From contig JAFDYI010000007.1 in NCBI GenBank assembly GCA_018267475.1, forward strand, positions 1-56,372: a stretch of DNA of 56,372 nucleotides, written 5' to 3'. Positions 41,117 to 50,562 of the stretch are shown here, in pieces (the first letter of the stretch is position 1; each line of letters starts with the position of its first letter). A program made the translations under genes and the position numbers. The DNA is from Bacteroidota bacterium. Its GTDB lineage: Bacteria > Bacteroidota > Bacteroidia > B-17B0 > Aurantibacillaceae. The notes under the pieces were generated by a model that saw only the letters and a program-made list of their open reading frames with translations, did not search any database and had not been told where the DNA came from.

Positions 41117-44100
41117 TTATCTCAGTAAGGTTACCGTACCCGAATACGAGTGCCCTTTGTGGTCTGCAGTTCGTATGCTAATACGCCAAGCATATACATC
41201 GGTTTGCAGGGCGCTTCCGTGGTTATGCAAAGCCCCATTCCAGCCCTCGGTTATATCCTTACTGGTAAATACTTGGTTTCCCCATCGGTCGTATATGTAT
41301 ATCACATAATCAGAAACACCTTCGCCCATAGCTTTAAACACTTCGTTTTTTCCATCTCCGTTAGGAGTAAAAGCATTAGGAACGTATAAGGCAAAATCAT
41401 TTTCTATCACTACCGTACGAACGGCTGTATCGGCGCAGCCGTTTTTAGAGGTAACAATTAAAGAAACCTCGTGCGGGCCTGGGTTTTGATACAAATGTTG
41501 GGGACTTAACTGGTTAGAAATACTGGCATCACCTAAAGTATCACCAAAATTCCAGGTGTAGGTAAGAGGCCCACCCATTACATTATACGATTGGTTTTGA
41601 AACGTTACATTAGGTGCTAAAATAGTTACCGGTTTGGGTTCATAATCAAATTCGGCTTTGGGTATGGCGTACGTAATAATACGCGCCCAAGCTGTGTTTT
41701 GACAGCCGTTGGCATCGGTATAAAGCACTTTTACATTTCCGGTTCCGGGCACCTTATAACATACCGTTGGCGAAATACCTGTGGCGGTGCCGCCGTTAGG
41801 ATATGTCCACATATAAGCATTGTTTGCAGCAGGTGGCGTATTGCTGTTTACAGTATAGGTAGCACACTGCGGTACGCAGCCCTTTACCGTGTCGGGGCTT
41901 ATGCTTACCACGGGCAATGCGTTTACTATCAAACTCACCGTTCCTGAGTTGCTGCAACCATTAGCATCGGTGCCGGTAACGGTGTAAGAAATAGGGGTGG
42001 TATTGAAAGGAGTAACATATACCGGGTTACCCGCGGTAGCACTTAAACCTGTGGCGGGGCTCCACGCATAACTACCGGTAGCGCCTGCGCCCGCAGCATT
42101 AAGCATGCCCGACAAACCAATACAAACCGGTGCCGTAGTAGCGGTAATAGTAGGTAGTGGATTAACCGTAGCCGTAAAAGTGCCTGCGTTTACACAACCA
42201 TTAGCATCTGTAACAATCATGCTAAGCATGGTGCTGCCTGCTTGTGTGGCAGCCATAGTAATGGGTAGCGTTGCGGTGTTGAACGGAATTGCCGGTATGC
42301 TGTAATTAGCAAAAGTAGCCGGACTAACCGTAATAGAAAGAGTATTGCCTATACAAACAGGAGGGGCTAAAACAGTAAAAGTGGGTAACGGATTGATAGT
42401 GAGCAGCGCTGTGCTGTTGTTCACGCAACCGTTGGCATCGGTACCGGAAACCGTATAAACGGTAGTAGCTGAGGGGCTTGCGGTAGGGTTAGCCACATTC
42501 GGATTATTCAAGTTAGCAGTGGGCACCCATGAATAGGTGTTAGCTCCGGTAGCACCAATTGCAGTGCCGGTGCCGCCCGCACACATAGAACCCGGTGTAG
42601 TAGTTAAAGTAGGCAAGGCGTTTACAGTTACCGTAGTGGTAGCGGTAGTAGTACAGGTACCCACACCTCCGGTAATAAAATAGGGTGTAGTACTATTAGG
42701 CACAACCGTTACCGTAGAAACCGCGCCATTGGTTATAGCAAAAGTATTGGTAGCCACTCCGGAACTCCATAAATAAGAAGTAGCTCCATTGGCTGTAAGA
42801 GTGGCCGTTTGCTGCCCTATACATATAGTAGCTGTATTTACTGTAATGGTAGGGTTGGCTAATACGGTGATAGTAGCCGTACTTTGCGCGATACAGGCGC
42901 CTGCACCACTAGATACGGTATAAATAGTGGTACTGGCAGGACTTTTAGTAACCGAAGCCGTGTTTTCACCTGTATTCCAAGTGTAAGTGGCCGCACCAGA
43001 CGCTGTTAATACCCCTGAATTTCCTTGACATATTGTAGTAGAGCTTACTACCGGCGGCACGTTAGGATTGACTACTACACTGGTTGTAGCTACACAAGTA
43101 ACGGTTCCTCCCGTAGTACCCGTTACGCTATAAGTGCCCGCCATAGCAGCCGTAGCACCCGATATGATAGGATTGGCACTGGTAGAAGTAAACCCATTAG
43201 GCCCCGTCCAGTTATAGGTGGTGGCGGTAGTGTTGGTAGTAGCTGCGTTTAAGCTAATGGTTTGCCCTGTGCAATAAGGGCCTGTATTGGCCGCTGTTAC
43301 CCCACAGTTAACAATGTTACAGTTGGTGGAACCCGTGCCTCCGGTTTGGCTAAACACAATGTGCCCGGTCTGACCGGAGAAATTGGTTAATAAAAGGATA
43401 TAAAACTGCCCGGCAATGGCGTTGTTTATAGTGCATGTTTCGGTAGCTGAGGCAGAATAGCTACAATCCACCGAGCTGCTAGGCACCACGGGGCAACCGG
43501 CAGCTAAGCTGGTGAAAGGCCCCCAGCAGGCAAAATCCACATCTATAAGGCTGCCCGAAGTAGAGCCTGTGCCGGCATACTGTGCAATAGAAATACTTAT
43601 ATTACCCGAGTTGGCTATTTGTAAATAATACCAAGATGGGTTGGGAGTAGAATACAAACAATTCATTTGCCCCATAGAAGGTACGCCTGTACTGTTAGGA
43701 AAATCGTAGGTGGTGCCGGTGCAAAAAGGGTTGGCTGTACCGCAAGAGGCTCCTCCCATAGGGCTTGGCGGAAGCGGGGCAGGTCCTCTACCCACCGTAG
43801 CCGTAAAGCCGTCTTGTTTTTGGTAGCTATCACTTGTATATACCAACGTTAAAGAAGCACCGCTGGCTTTGACAACGGTAGGGCGTATGCCCCCTGTATA
43901 AGCGCCTATCAATCGGGCGGAAGGGCTGGCTCCATCAAAAATGTAAAGCACATCAAATTGGTTTTCTAAAGAAAAAGAAGAGAAACTCAAATAAGGACTT
44001 TCGTTATTATCAGACGTGATGGTTTGCATCCATGATTGATTAGAAGCATCATCTTGATGTATTAAATCTTCAAAATGGGTTATCGTTTTTTTAGGGGTAT

Positions 44101-44467
44101 AAAAGGCGTTCGTGGTTTGCGTTTTATTTGCTCCTAACACTTCAAAAAGATAGGTATCGGCCGACATTTTTAAGGATACCCCATCTGAATGCTGCGCCAC
44201 TATAGGTGCAAGAGGTTTTCCGTACTTTTGATACAATTCTTGTGCTGAGTATAATTGTAAAGAAACGCTTGTGCCCTCAATAGGAAGCGTGCGGCGCTCA
44301 TCTAAATAGCGAAGCTCATCTAAAGCCAAATGCTGTATGGCTTTATCAAACGCTAAAGTGGATACACCTTGAGGGGCTATAAATTCATAATGAGCCTTAT
44401 ATACTCCCTGCTGAGAAAAACTGCTTGCCCAAGCAAACACAAACAAAAGGAAAAAAATCTTTTTCAT
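41117..44467 (-). CDS. Giant secreted adhesin-like protein: CUB, PKD-like modules and gliding-motility C-terminal domain
   Basis: The 1116-residue protein has a signal peptide. A CUB-like domain follows (about 130-225: LENQFDVLYIFDGASPSARL, SDSYQKQDGFTATV), then a secreted pre-peptidase-like region (about 235-385), six to seven Ig/PKD-like modules (about 390-935), a true PKD repeat (about 955-1030: YTWNFGD) and a CHU_C/T9SS type B domain (about 1035-1116: YVPNAFTPNGDGKNEVFK, YDRWGNQVFTS). It should be exported by T9SS and exposed on the surface. The catalytic or binding role is unknown. A TAAATTTG promoter precedes it. Confidence 0.85.
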   Translation of the reverse strand: MKKIFFLLFVFAWASSFSQQGVYKAHYEFIAPQGVSTLAFDKAIQHLALDELRYLDERRTLPIEGTSVSLQLYSAQELYQKYGKPLAPIVAQHSDGVSLKMSADTYLFEVLGANKTQTTNAFYTPKKTITHFEDLIHQDDASNQSWMQTITSDNNESPYLSFSSFSLENQFDVLYIFDGASPSARLIGAYTGGIRPTVVKASGASLTLVYTSDSYQKQDGFTATVGRGPAPLPPSPMGGASCGTANPFCTGTTYDFPNSTGVPSMGQMNCLYSTPNPSWYYLQIANSGNISISIAQYAGTGSTSGSLIDVDFACWGPFTSLAAGCPVVPSSSVDCSYSASATETCTINNAIAGQFYILLLTNFSGQTGHIVFSQTGGTGSTNCNIVNCGVTAANTGPYCTGQTISLNAATTNTTATTYNWTGPNGFTSTSANPIISGATAAMAGTYSVTGTTGGTVTCVATTSVVVNPNVPPVVSSTTICQGNSGVLTASGAATYTWNTGENTASVTKSPASTTIYTVSSGAGACIAQSTATITVLANPTITVNTATICIGQQTATLTANGATSYLWSSGVATNTFAITNGAVSTVTVVPNSTTPYFITGGVGTCTTTATTTVTVNALPTLTTTPGSMCAGGTGTAIGATGANTYSWVPTANLNNPNVANPTASPSATTVYTVSGTDANGCVNNSTALLTINPLPTFTVLAPPVCIGNTLSITVSPATFANYSIPAIPFNTATLPITMAATQAGSTMLSMIVTDANGCVNAGTFTATVNPLPTITATTAPVCIGLSGMLNAAGAGATGSYAWSPATGLSATAGNPVYVTPFNTTPISYTVTGTDANGCSNSGTVSLIVNALPVVSISPDTVKGCVPQCATYTVNSNTPPAANNAYMWTYPNGGTATGISPTVCYKVPGTGNVKVLYTDANGCQNTAWARIITYAIPKAEFDYEPKPVTILAPNVTFQNQSYNVMGGPLTYTWNFGDTLGDASISNQLSPQHLYQNPGPHEVSLIVTSKNGCADTAVRTVVIENDFALYVPNAFTPNGDGKNEVFKAMGEGVSDYVIYIYDRWGNQVFTSKDITEGWNGALHNHGSALQTDVYAWRISIRTADHKGHSYSGTVTLLR

Positions 44468-44486
44468 GACATTCTGTATTTTAACA

Positions 44487-44494
44487 CAAATTTA
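44487..44494 (-). promoter_or_regulatory. -7 promoter element of the adhesin gene
   Basis: On the minus strand this reads TAAATTTG, about 20 bases before the ATG. Confidence 0.45.
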
Positions 44495-44565
44495 ACCCTT
44501 TATTCTTAATAAAGAAAAAAAATTACGCCAAAAGCGCATTTTTAACATATTAAAATACAAAATAG

Positions 44566-44573
44566 TACCTTTG
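44566..44573 (+). promoter_or_regulatory. -7 promoter element of the YciO-like gene
   Basis: TACCTTTG with exactly six bases to the ATG suggests a leaderless transcript. Confidence 0.55.
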
Positions 44574-44579
44574 TAGCGT

Positions 44580-45212
44580 ATGTTGCTTCGTATAAACCCC
44601 GATAAAATGAACGCGCCGGATATATATCAAGCCGTAGAATTATTGAAAAATGGCGGGGTGCTGGTGTATCCTACTGACTCTGTATATGCTATGGGTTGCA
44701 GCAGCAACAGTCCAAAAGCCATAGAAAAAATGTGTCGTATAAAAAAAACACGCCCCGAGCATATTCATTTGTCTTTGGTTTGCGCCGATTTGAGTCAGCT
44801 AAGTCATTACACCAAACCCTTATCCAACAACACGTTTCGTTTAATGAAAAAAGCACTACCGGGGCCATACACCTTTATTTTGCAAGCTTCCCACAGTGTG
44901 CCTAAGATATTTTTAAAACAAAACAAAAAAACCATTGGTATTCGGGTACCACAGCACGCCATCTGCAAAGAGCTTATTACCCAATTAGGTTGCCCGCTGC
45001 TTTCTACTTCTTTACACAACCAAGAGGACGAGATAACCGATTATTTTACCGACCCTGATTTAATATACAATCAATATCAAAACACCGTAGATGCCGTTAT
45101 TGACGGAGGCTTTGGTAATTTATATCCCACAACGGTATTAGATTGTACGCACGAAGATGAGGAACCCATTGTGCTGCGCGAAGGCTTGGGCAGTTTAACT
45201 ATTTTAGGTTAG
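44580..45212 (+). CDS. Sua5/YciO/YrdC-family protein, YciO branch
   Basis: The 210-residue protein has the YrdC-like fold: GVLVYPTDSVYAMGC, GPYTFILQASHSVPKIF, KKTIGIRVPQHAICKELI, PTTVLDCTHEDEEPIVLREG. True threonylcarbamoyl-AMP synthases (TsaC/Sua5) have a PSAN-type motif; here it is LLSTSLHNQ, as in E. coli YciO, whose role in tRNA t6A is disputed. I place it in the YciO branch and would not assign t6A synthesis with confidence. It may still be annotated as tsaC by similarity. Confidence 0.82.
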   Translation: MLLRINPDKMNAPDIYQAVELLKNGGVLVYPTDSVYAMGCSSNSPKAIEKMCRIKKTRPEHIHLSLVCADLSQLSHYTKPLSNNTFRLMKKALPGPYTFILQASHSVPKIFLKQNKKTIGIRVPQHAICKELITQLGCPLLSTSLHNQEDEITDYFTDPDLIYNQYQNTVDAVIDGGFGNLYPTTVLDCTHEDEEPIVLREGLGSLTILG

Positions 45213-45263
45213 GTGTATAAACTCCACCTATATTTCTGAATACGAACAAGCAAGTAAGTATAT

Positions 45264-45297
45264 AAAAAAAGCCTGCTTGTGTCAAGCAGACTTTTTT
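45264..45297. terminator. Bidirectional terminator between the YciO-like gene and rpmE2
   Basis: The stem AGCCTGCTTG/CAAGCAGACT (one mismatch) around TGT is flanked by seven A and six T. It separates two convergent genes and can work on both strands. Confidence 0.8.
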
Positions 45298-45323
45298 ACA
45301 TAAACCAAAATATAAAACAAAAA

Positions 45324-45575
45324 CTATTTCTTTTTAGAATAGCGAGTGCGGAATTTATCTACGCGACCTGCTGTATCTACCAACTTGTGTTTGCCGGTAT
45401 AAAAAGGATGCGAGGTATTTGAAATCTCTAATTTTATTAAAGGGTATTCGTTGCCGTCTTCCCATTTTATGGTATCTTTTGTATCGGCACAAGAGCGGGT
45501 TAAAAAAGTATAATCGTTTGACATGTCTTTAAAAACACACATTCTGTAGCTTTCGGGATGGATATCTTTTTTCAT
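45324..45575 (-). CDS. rpmE2: 50S ribosomal protein L31 type B
   Basis: The 83-residue protein is the type B form: [43 protein letters not shown]. It lacks the zinc CxxC pairs of type A L31, so it does not need zinc. L31 bridges the ribosomal subunits. A TAGCTTTG promoter lies about 20 bases upstream. Confidence 0.95.
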   Translation of the reverse strand: MKKDIHPESYRMCVFKDMSNDYTFLTRSCADTKDTIKWEDGNEYPLIKLEISNTSHPFYTGKHKLVDTAGRVDKFRTRYSKKK

Positions 45576-45595
45576 AACTTAAAATTTTTGGACTG

Positions 45596-45603
45596 CAAAG
45601 CTA
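45596..45603 (-). promoter_or_regulatory. -7 promoter element of rpmE2
   Basis: On the minus strand this reads TAGCTTTG, 20 bases before the ATG. Confidence 0.5.
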
Positions 45604-45679
45604 CTGCTTTTTTTGATACCCGCAAGCATTTTTTTTAAAAGAACCTCTTTTAAAGATTTTATCAAGCAAGGTAAATGAT

Positions 45680-45687
45680 TACATTTG
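45680..45687 (+). promoter_or_regulatory. -7 promoter element of the TPR lipoprotein gene
   Basis: TACATTTG with six bases to the ATG. The upstream in-frame TTG lies inside this element, so the ATG is the true start. Confidence 0.55.
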
Positions 45688-45693
45688 CAGCCT

Positions 45694-46737
45694 ATGAGAA
45701 AAATCTTTTTTCTTTTTTTATTTCCCTTTTTTATTGTAAGTTGTTCAAATTCAAACAATAAAGAGAAAGATACCCCTAAAGCAGAAAAAAAAGACAGCTT
45801 GAACGACGAACTTCACTCGGCAGGCATAAAAACCTTAAACGAGCAACTAAAAACAAGCCCAAACAACCCTCATTTGTATTACCAAAGAGGGCTGCTGTAT
45901 TTGGGTTTTAAAGATTTTGAAGCCGCCGAAGCCGATGCCCTTCGCGCCTTAAAGATAGACAGCCTGAGCAACGACAGCTTTTACATCTTACTTACCAATG
46001 CCTATTTCTATGCCGGCAAAACCCGATTAGCCAAAGAAACCTTAGACCGCTGCATAAAAAATATAGAAAACGCCACACAAGCCTACCTGCGCCTGGCCGA
46101 AATTTTCTTTTATGTAAAGAAGTATCAAGAATGTATTACGAACGTAAACAAAGCCTTAAAAATAAATCCCAACTTAGCGATAGGATACTTTATAAAAGGG
46201 ATGTGCTACAAAGAAAGCGGCGACACCTCGGTAGCGCTTAGCAGTTTTCAAACTGCCTGCGAGCAAGACGATCAGTACTACGATGCCTTTGTAGAAACCG
46301 GTCGCCTTTTAGCCGCCAAGCACAACCCCTTGTGCATCGAATACTTTAACAAAGCCCTAAAAATAAATCAAACGGCCGAGGTTGTTTATTTTGTGGCTAA
46401 ATTTTTTCAAGACAGCAAACGCATTCCGCAAGCCATTGATGCCTACAACAAGCTTTTAAGTATAGAACCTAAAAACCAAAACGCTTTATATAATATGGGC
46501 GTAATACACTACATTTATTTAAAAGATATAAATAAAGCCAAAGGTTACTTCACACAGGCTATTGATGCTAATGCCGAATATGCAGATGCCTACTTAGCGC
46601 GCGGTATATGCTACGAGGACCAAAACAACCTAAGCGAAGCCGAGGCCGACTATAAAATGGCTACCCAAAACAGAACCAACTACGAAGCCGCTATCATGCG
46701 CCTAAACGCTCTATTAGAAAAAAGAAAAGGAAAGTAA
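45694..46737 (+). CDS. TPR-repeat lipoprotein
   Basis: From MRKIFFLFLFPFFIVSCSNS the 347-residue protein has a signal peptide with a lipobox (IVSC, lipidated Cys at about 17). The rest is eight to nine tetratricopeptide repeats (SPNNPHLYYQRGLLYLGFKD, NPNLAIGYFIKGMCYKESGD, DAYLARGICYEDQNNLSEAE). It should be a periplasmic or outer-membrane scaffold; no partner is evident. It is transcribed alone before the threonine dehydrogenase gene. Confidence 0.85.
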   Translation: MRKIFFLFLFPFFIVSCSNSNNKEKDTPKAEKKDSLNDELHSAGIKTLNEQLKTSPNNPHLYYQRGLLYLGFKDFEAAEADALRALKIDSLSNDSFYILLTNAYFYAGKTRLAKETLDRCIKNIENATQAYLRLAEIFFYVKKYQECITNVNKALKINPNLAIGYFIKGMCYKESGDTSVALSSFQTACEQDDQYYDAFVETGRLLAAKHNPLCIEYFNKALKINQTAEVVYFVAKFFQDSKRIPQAIDAYNKLLSIEPKNQNALYNMGVIHYIYLKDINKAKGYFTQAIDANAEYADAYLARGICYEDQNNLSEAEADYKMATQNRTNYEAAIMRLNALLEKRKGK

Positions 46738-46806
46738 TTTTTAACATTTCTTTTTCTTCTTAATGTATGCACAGCCGTAAAAATTAGTATTTTTAGCCCC
46801 TACTTT

Positions 46807-47754
46807 ATGACGATTAACAAGGAAGATAAAATACTTATTATTGGTGCGGGCGGGCAAATAGGCGTTGAACTGTTAGAATATCTTAATTCATTATACGGCT
46901 CCTCTAATGTAGTAGCTGCCGACCTAAAACCATCTGATGCTTTTGCCCAAAATCCTTTTGAAATACTAGATGTATTAGATAAAAATGCCCTCATCAATGT
47001 AGTAAAAAAGCACGACATCAAGCAAGTGTATTTATTAGCCGCCCTACTATCAGCTACCGCCGAAAAAAACCCACTGTACGGCTGGCAACTTAATATGCAA
47101 GGTCTTTTTAATATACTTGATTTAGCTAAAGAAAAACAAATACAAAAAGTATATTGGCCCAGTTCTATTGCCGCCTTTGGCACCACCACGCCGCGCCAAA
47201 ACACGCCTCAATACACCGTTATGGAACCCACCACCGTATATGGTATAAGCAAGCAGGCAGGAGAGCGCTGGTGCGAGTACTACCACCTAAAATACGGGGT
47301 AGATGTACGCAGCTTGCGCTACCCGGGTTTAATCAGCTACAAATCGGCACCGGGTGGCGGCACTACCGACTACGCCGTGCATATCTTTCACGAAGCTCTG
47401 AAGCACAAAAAATACGAATGTTTTTTATCGGAATATACTACCTTACCTATGATGTATATGCCCGATGCCATAAAAGCCACGGCAGAAATAATGCACGCAC
47501 CCGCCGAACAAATAAAAATAAGAGGCGCCTACAACGTAGCAGCCTTTAGCTTTAACCCTAAAGAAATAGCCAACGAAATACAAAAACACATTCCGGAGTT
47601 TAGCATCAGCTATAATCCTGATTTTAGACAAGAAATAGCCAACACCTGGCCGCAAAGCATAAACGATGCCGAAGCCCGCCAACACTGGCACTGGCAGCAT
47701 CAATACCAGCTACCTCAAATGGTAACCGATATGCTGAAAAACCTAAAAAAATAA
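46807..47754 (+). CDS. L-threonine 3-dehydrogenase, short-chain (epimerase-like) type
   Basis: The 315-residue enzyme is of the NAD-dependent epimerase-like Tdh type found in Flavobacteria. The NAD loop is GAGGQIGVELLEYL, catalytic Tyr and Lys are in YGISKQAGERW, and RYPGLISYKSAPGGGTTDYAV is diagnostic of the family. It oxidises threonine to 2-amino-3-ketobutyrate, feeding glycine synthesis. No Kbl ligase gene is adjacent in this window. Confidence 0.93.
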   Translation: MTINKEDKILIIGAGGQIGVELLEYLNSLYGSSNVVAADLKPSDAFAQNPFEILDVLDKNALINVVKKHDIKQVYLLAALLSATAEKNPLYGWQLNMQGLFNILDLAKEKQIQKVYWPSSIAAFGTTTPRQNTPQYTVMEPTTVYGISKQAGERWCEYYHLKYGVDVRSLRYPGLISYKSAPGGGTTDYAVHIFHEALKHKKYECFLSEYTTLPMMYMPDAIKATAEIMHAPAEQIKIRGAYNVAAFSFNPKEIANEIQKHIPEFSISYNPDFRQEIANTWPQSINDAEARQHWHWQHQYQLPQMVTDMLKNLKK

Positions 47755-47907
47755 ATGAAACTTTTTATACAAAAACACGTACAAACTAAGGAAAAACGCA
47801 ACATTTAATAATGAACAATAATGAACGAAATGTTAAAAAAATCTGAACTTCATCTACAAAAAGGTAGTATACGTCTAATTGTTTTGTAATATGAAAAAAA
47901 AGTTATA

Positions 47908-47915
47908 TATCTTTG
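47908..47915 (+). promoter_or_regulatory. -7 promoter element of the MORN-repeat gene
   Basis: TATCTTTG lies 17 bases before the chosen ATG and inside a longer open frame, which supports the shorter start. Confidence 0.5.
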
Positions 47916-47932
47916 TATTAAATTTCAGCATC

Positions 47933-48835
47933 ATGCGATTAAATCTAAGATGGATATTATTGTTTTTTGTTTTTAGTTTTGGCTACGCCCAGCCACAATC
48001 CTTTGAATTAGACCCTTCCAACGGAAAAGATTCTATAAACATTATTGATTTTAGCGGCCTAAAACAAGGGCGCTGGATTATTTTTGGAAAAAGCAAACCC
48101 AACACCTGCTACCAACCCACCGCTAAAGTAGAAGAAGGAAAATACGCCGACAATAAAAAAAGCGGTATTTGGAAAGAGTATTTCTGCAACGGAAATACTA
48201 AAAGCAAAATAACCTTTCAAAACGGCCGTCAAGATGGTTATGCCATTTTATACCATGATAACGGAAAAGTGTCGGAAGAAGGCGTTTGGAAAACTAACAA
48301 ATGGGTAGGCAACTACAAACTATACTACGATAACGGGCAAGTACAGCAAGAGTTTAACTTTAACCCCAGCGGCAAACGCGAAGGACCTCAAAAATACTAT
48401 TACGAAGATGGGCAAGTGCAAATAACCGGCAACTGGCAAGGTGGTAAAGAAAGCGGGCAAGTTACCGAATACTACCCAACCGGAGAAGTAAAGAAAACGG
48501 TAAACTACAACAACGGCGATGCTGATGTAGCCTCTATAAAAGAATTCCAGGCTAAAAAACCGGTAAAAGAACAACCTGTAGTAGCCGACAACAGCAAAAA
48601 AGTAATGGTAGATAAAACCGAAACCATGCAAGATCCTAATGCAAAAATATCCAACGTGCTGAATGGGCAACACGTGCTGTATAACAGAAACCGTCAAAAA
48701 ACAAAAGACGGTATTTTTAAAGACAATCGTTTTATGGACGGCAAAAACTATATTTACAGCCCTGATGGCATCTTGCTTCGCATAGAAATCTATAAAAACG
48801 GAAGCTATGCAGGCGACTCTCAAATAGATAATTAA
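47933..48835 (+). CDS. Secreted MORN-repeat (YwqK-like) protein
   Basis: From MRLNLRWILLFFVFSFGYAQ (signal peptide) the 300-residue protein has four to five MORN_2-type repeats (residues about 60-185: GYAILYHDNGKVSEEGVW, YKLYYDNGQVQQEF, YYYEDGQVQITGNW, TEYYPTGEVKKTVNY). A charged linker and a fifth repeat-like end follow (MDGKNYIYSPDGILLRIEIY). Such proteins are called YwqK-like, but no toxin gene is adjacent, so an antitoxin role is not supported. Location is probably periplasmic. Confidence 0.8.
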   Translation: MRLNLRWILLFFVFSFGYAQPQSFELDPSNGKDSINIIDFSGLKQGRWIIFGKSKPNTCYQPTAKVEEGKYADNKKSGIWKEYFCNGNTKSKITFQNGRQDGYAILYHDNGKVSEEGVWKTNKWVGNYKLYYDNGQVQQEFNFNPSGKREGPQKYYYEDGQVQITGNWQGGKESGQVTEYYPTGEVKKTVNYNNGDADVASIKEFQAKKPVKEQPVVADNSKKVMVDKTETMQDPNAKISNVLNGQHVLYNRNRQKTKDGIFKDNRFMDGKNYIYSPDGILLRIEIYKNGSYAGDSQIDN

Positions 48836-48941
48836 CCGCTGGTTTTTGTTTAAGCCCCTTTTGTAAAGTAATTGCTAAAAAGAAGCCTTTGTTTGAAACA
48901 AATCAAGCAAATAGTACTACTTTTACCGCATAAATTTTTAC

Positions 48942-50558
48942 ATGAAAACACATTTTTTATTAGCTGCTATGGCGGCATCTGCGGTAAGTTTCTCTCAAGT
49001 AATTACAGATACTACCAAAGCCCCCGAAAACTGGTTTAACTTAGACCCATACCTAAACAAAGTAAACGGTGTGGGAGCCGAGCGTGCCTATAACGAATTG
49101 CTAAAAGGAAAAAAATCGACTACCGTAATTGTAGGAGTAATAGATAGCGGTGTGGATTTTAACCACGAAGACCTAAAAGACGTAATGTGGGCAAACCCAA
49201 AAGAAATAGCAGGCAACGGTATTGACGATGATAAAAACGGATATATAGACGATATACACGGCTGGAATTTTTTAGGGGGTAAAGACGGAAAAAATGTAGA
49301 AAAAGAAAACTTAGAACTTACCCGCCTGTATCGCGAACTAAAAAAGAAATACGATGGCAAAGACGAAACAAGCATAGCCAAAGCCGATAAAAAAGAATTT
49401 GAACAATACAAAAAAGTAAAAACCGCTTACGAAAACAAACTGATGGAAGCTAAGATGGGCGCTACCCAATACAGCTACATTAAACAAACGCTGCAAAATG
49501 TAAATACACGCGCCAAACAACAATTTGGCACCGATACCGTAAAAATGGTGCAACTAAAAAAATATACCGCTTCCGATAAAAAAGAAGACGGCATGGTACA
49601 ACTTATTTTAATGCGCGACTCGTCGGGTACACTCAATCACCTTTTAGACCAACTAAAAGAAGCCGACAAATACTTTAGCGACCAAACCGAATACAATTTA
49701 AATTTGGATTTTGACCCACGCAGCATAATAGGCGACAATTACCAAAATGCAGAAGAAAAAAACTACGGTAACCCCGATTGCAACGGGCCAAACAGTTTGC
49801 ACGGCACACACGTAGCCGGTATTATAGGCGCTAACCGCACCAACAATATAGGTATAAAAGGAGTGGCAGACAACGTACGCATCATGTCGGTACGTGCCGT
49901 ACCCGATGGAGACGAGCGCGATAAAGACGTGGCCAACGCCATCATATACGCTGTGGATAATGGAGCCAAAGTAATAAACATGAGCTTTGGAAAAACATTT
50001 CCCTACAATAAAGCCATCGTAGATAAAGCCGTAAAATACGCTGAAAGCAAAGACGTACTTTTAATACACGCTGCCGGCAACGACGGAGTAGATGTGGACA
50101 AAAATATTTTTTATCCATGCCGCCAATTTGAAAATGGAAAAAAAGCCAACAACTGGATAGAAGTAGGCGCCCTAAATTGGCAAAAAGGCGTTAAAATACC
50201 CGCCAACTTTTCTAACTACGGCAAAAAAACAGTTGATTTATTTGCGCCCGGCGTGGACATATACTCTACCAAAAACGGTGGTGGCTACCTAAACGAAAGC
50301 GGCACCAGCATGGCATCGCCGGTAACAGCGGGTGTGGCTGCGGTTATACGCTCGTACTTTCCAAACCTTACTGCTAAACAAGTAAAAAAGATTTTAGAAA
50401 AATCGGTAGTAAAAGACTATAAAAGCAATCCGGTAAATAAACCCGGCCGTAGCGAAGAAACGGGCAAAGATAAAACAAAGTTTAGCGACCTATCTGTTAC
50501 AGGCGGCGTCGTAAGTTTATATAACGCTGTTTTGTTAGCCGAAAAAATGAGCAAGTAA
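48942..50558 (+). CDS. Secreted S8 (subtilisin-type) serine peptidase
   Basis: The 538-residue protein has a signal peptide and the catalytic triad in subtilase order: Asp68 (VIDSGVDF), His290 (LHGTHVAG) and Ser456 (ESGTSMASP). The segment between Asp and His contains about 200 extra, Lys/Glu-rich, coiled-coil-like residues, common in Bacteroidota members. There is no T9SS sorting domain, so it is probably periplasmic. The LysM/periplasmic-binding gene begins four bases after its stop. Confidence 0.93.
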   Translation: MKTHFLLAAMAASAVSFSQVITDTTKAPENWFNLDPYLNKVNGVGAERAYNELLKGKKSTTVIVGVIDSGVDFNHEDLKDVMWANPKEIAGNGIDDDKNGYIDDIHGWNFLGGKDGKNVEKENLELTRLYRELKKKYDGKDETSIAKADKKEFEQYKKVKTAYENKLMEAKMGATQYSYIKQTLQNVNTRAKQQFGTDTVKMVQLKKYTASDKKEDGMVQLILMRDSSGTLNHLLDQLKEADKYFSDQTEYNLNLDFDPRSIIGDNYQNAEEKNYGNPDCNGPNSLHGTHVAGIIGANRTNNIGIKGVADNVRIMSVRAVPDGDERDKDVANAIIYAVDNGAKVINMSFGKTFPYNKAIVDKAVKYAESKDVLLIHAAGNDGVDVDKNIFYPCRQFENGKKANNWIEVGALNWQKGVKIPANFSNYGKKTVDLFAPGVDIYSTKNGGGYLNESGTSMASPVTAGVAAVIRSYFPNLTAKQVKKILEKSVVKDYKSNPVNKPGRSEETGKDKTKFSDLSVTGGVVSLYNAVLLAEKMSK

Positions 50559-50562
50559 TTAT

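Noticed and set aside
41600-43300. CRISPR-like or tandem DNA repeats
   Set aside because: The periodicity comes from diverged PKD/Ig-like protein modules; there are no identical repeats separated by unique spacers.
47933-48835. YwqK-type antitoxin of a toxin-antitoxin pair
   Set aside because: The protein has a signal peptide and no toxin candidate is adjacent; MORN_2 repeats alone do not show antitoxin function.
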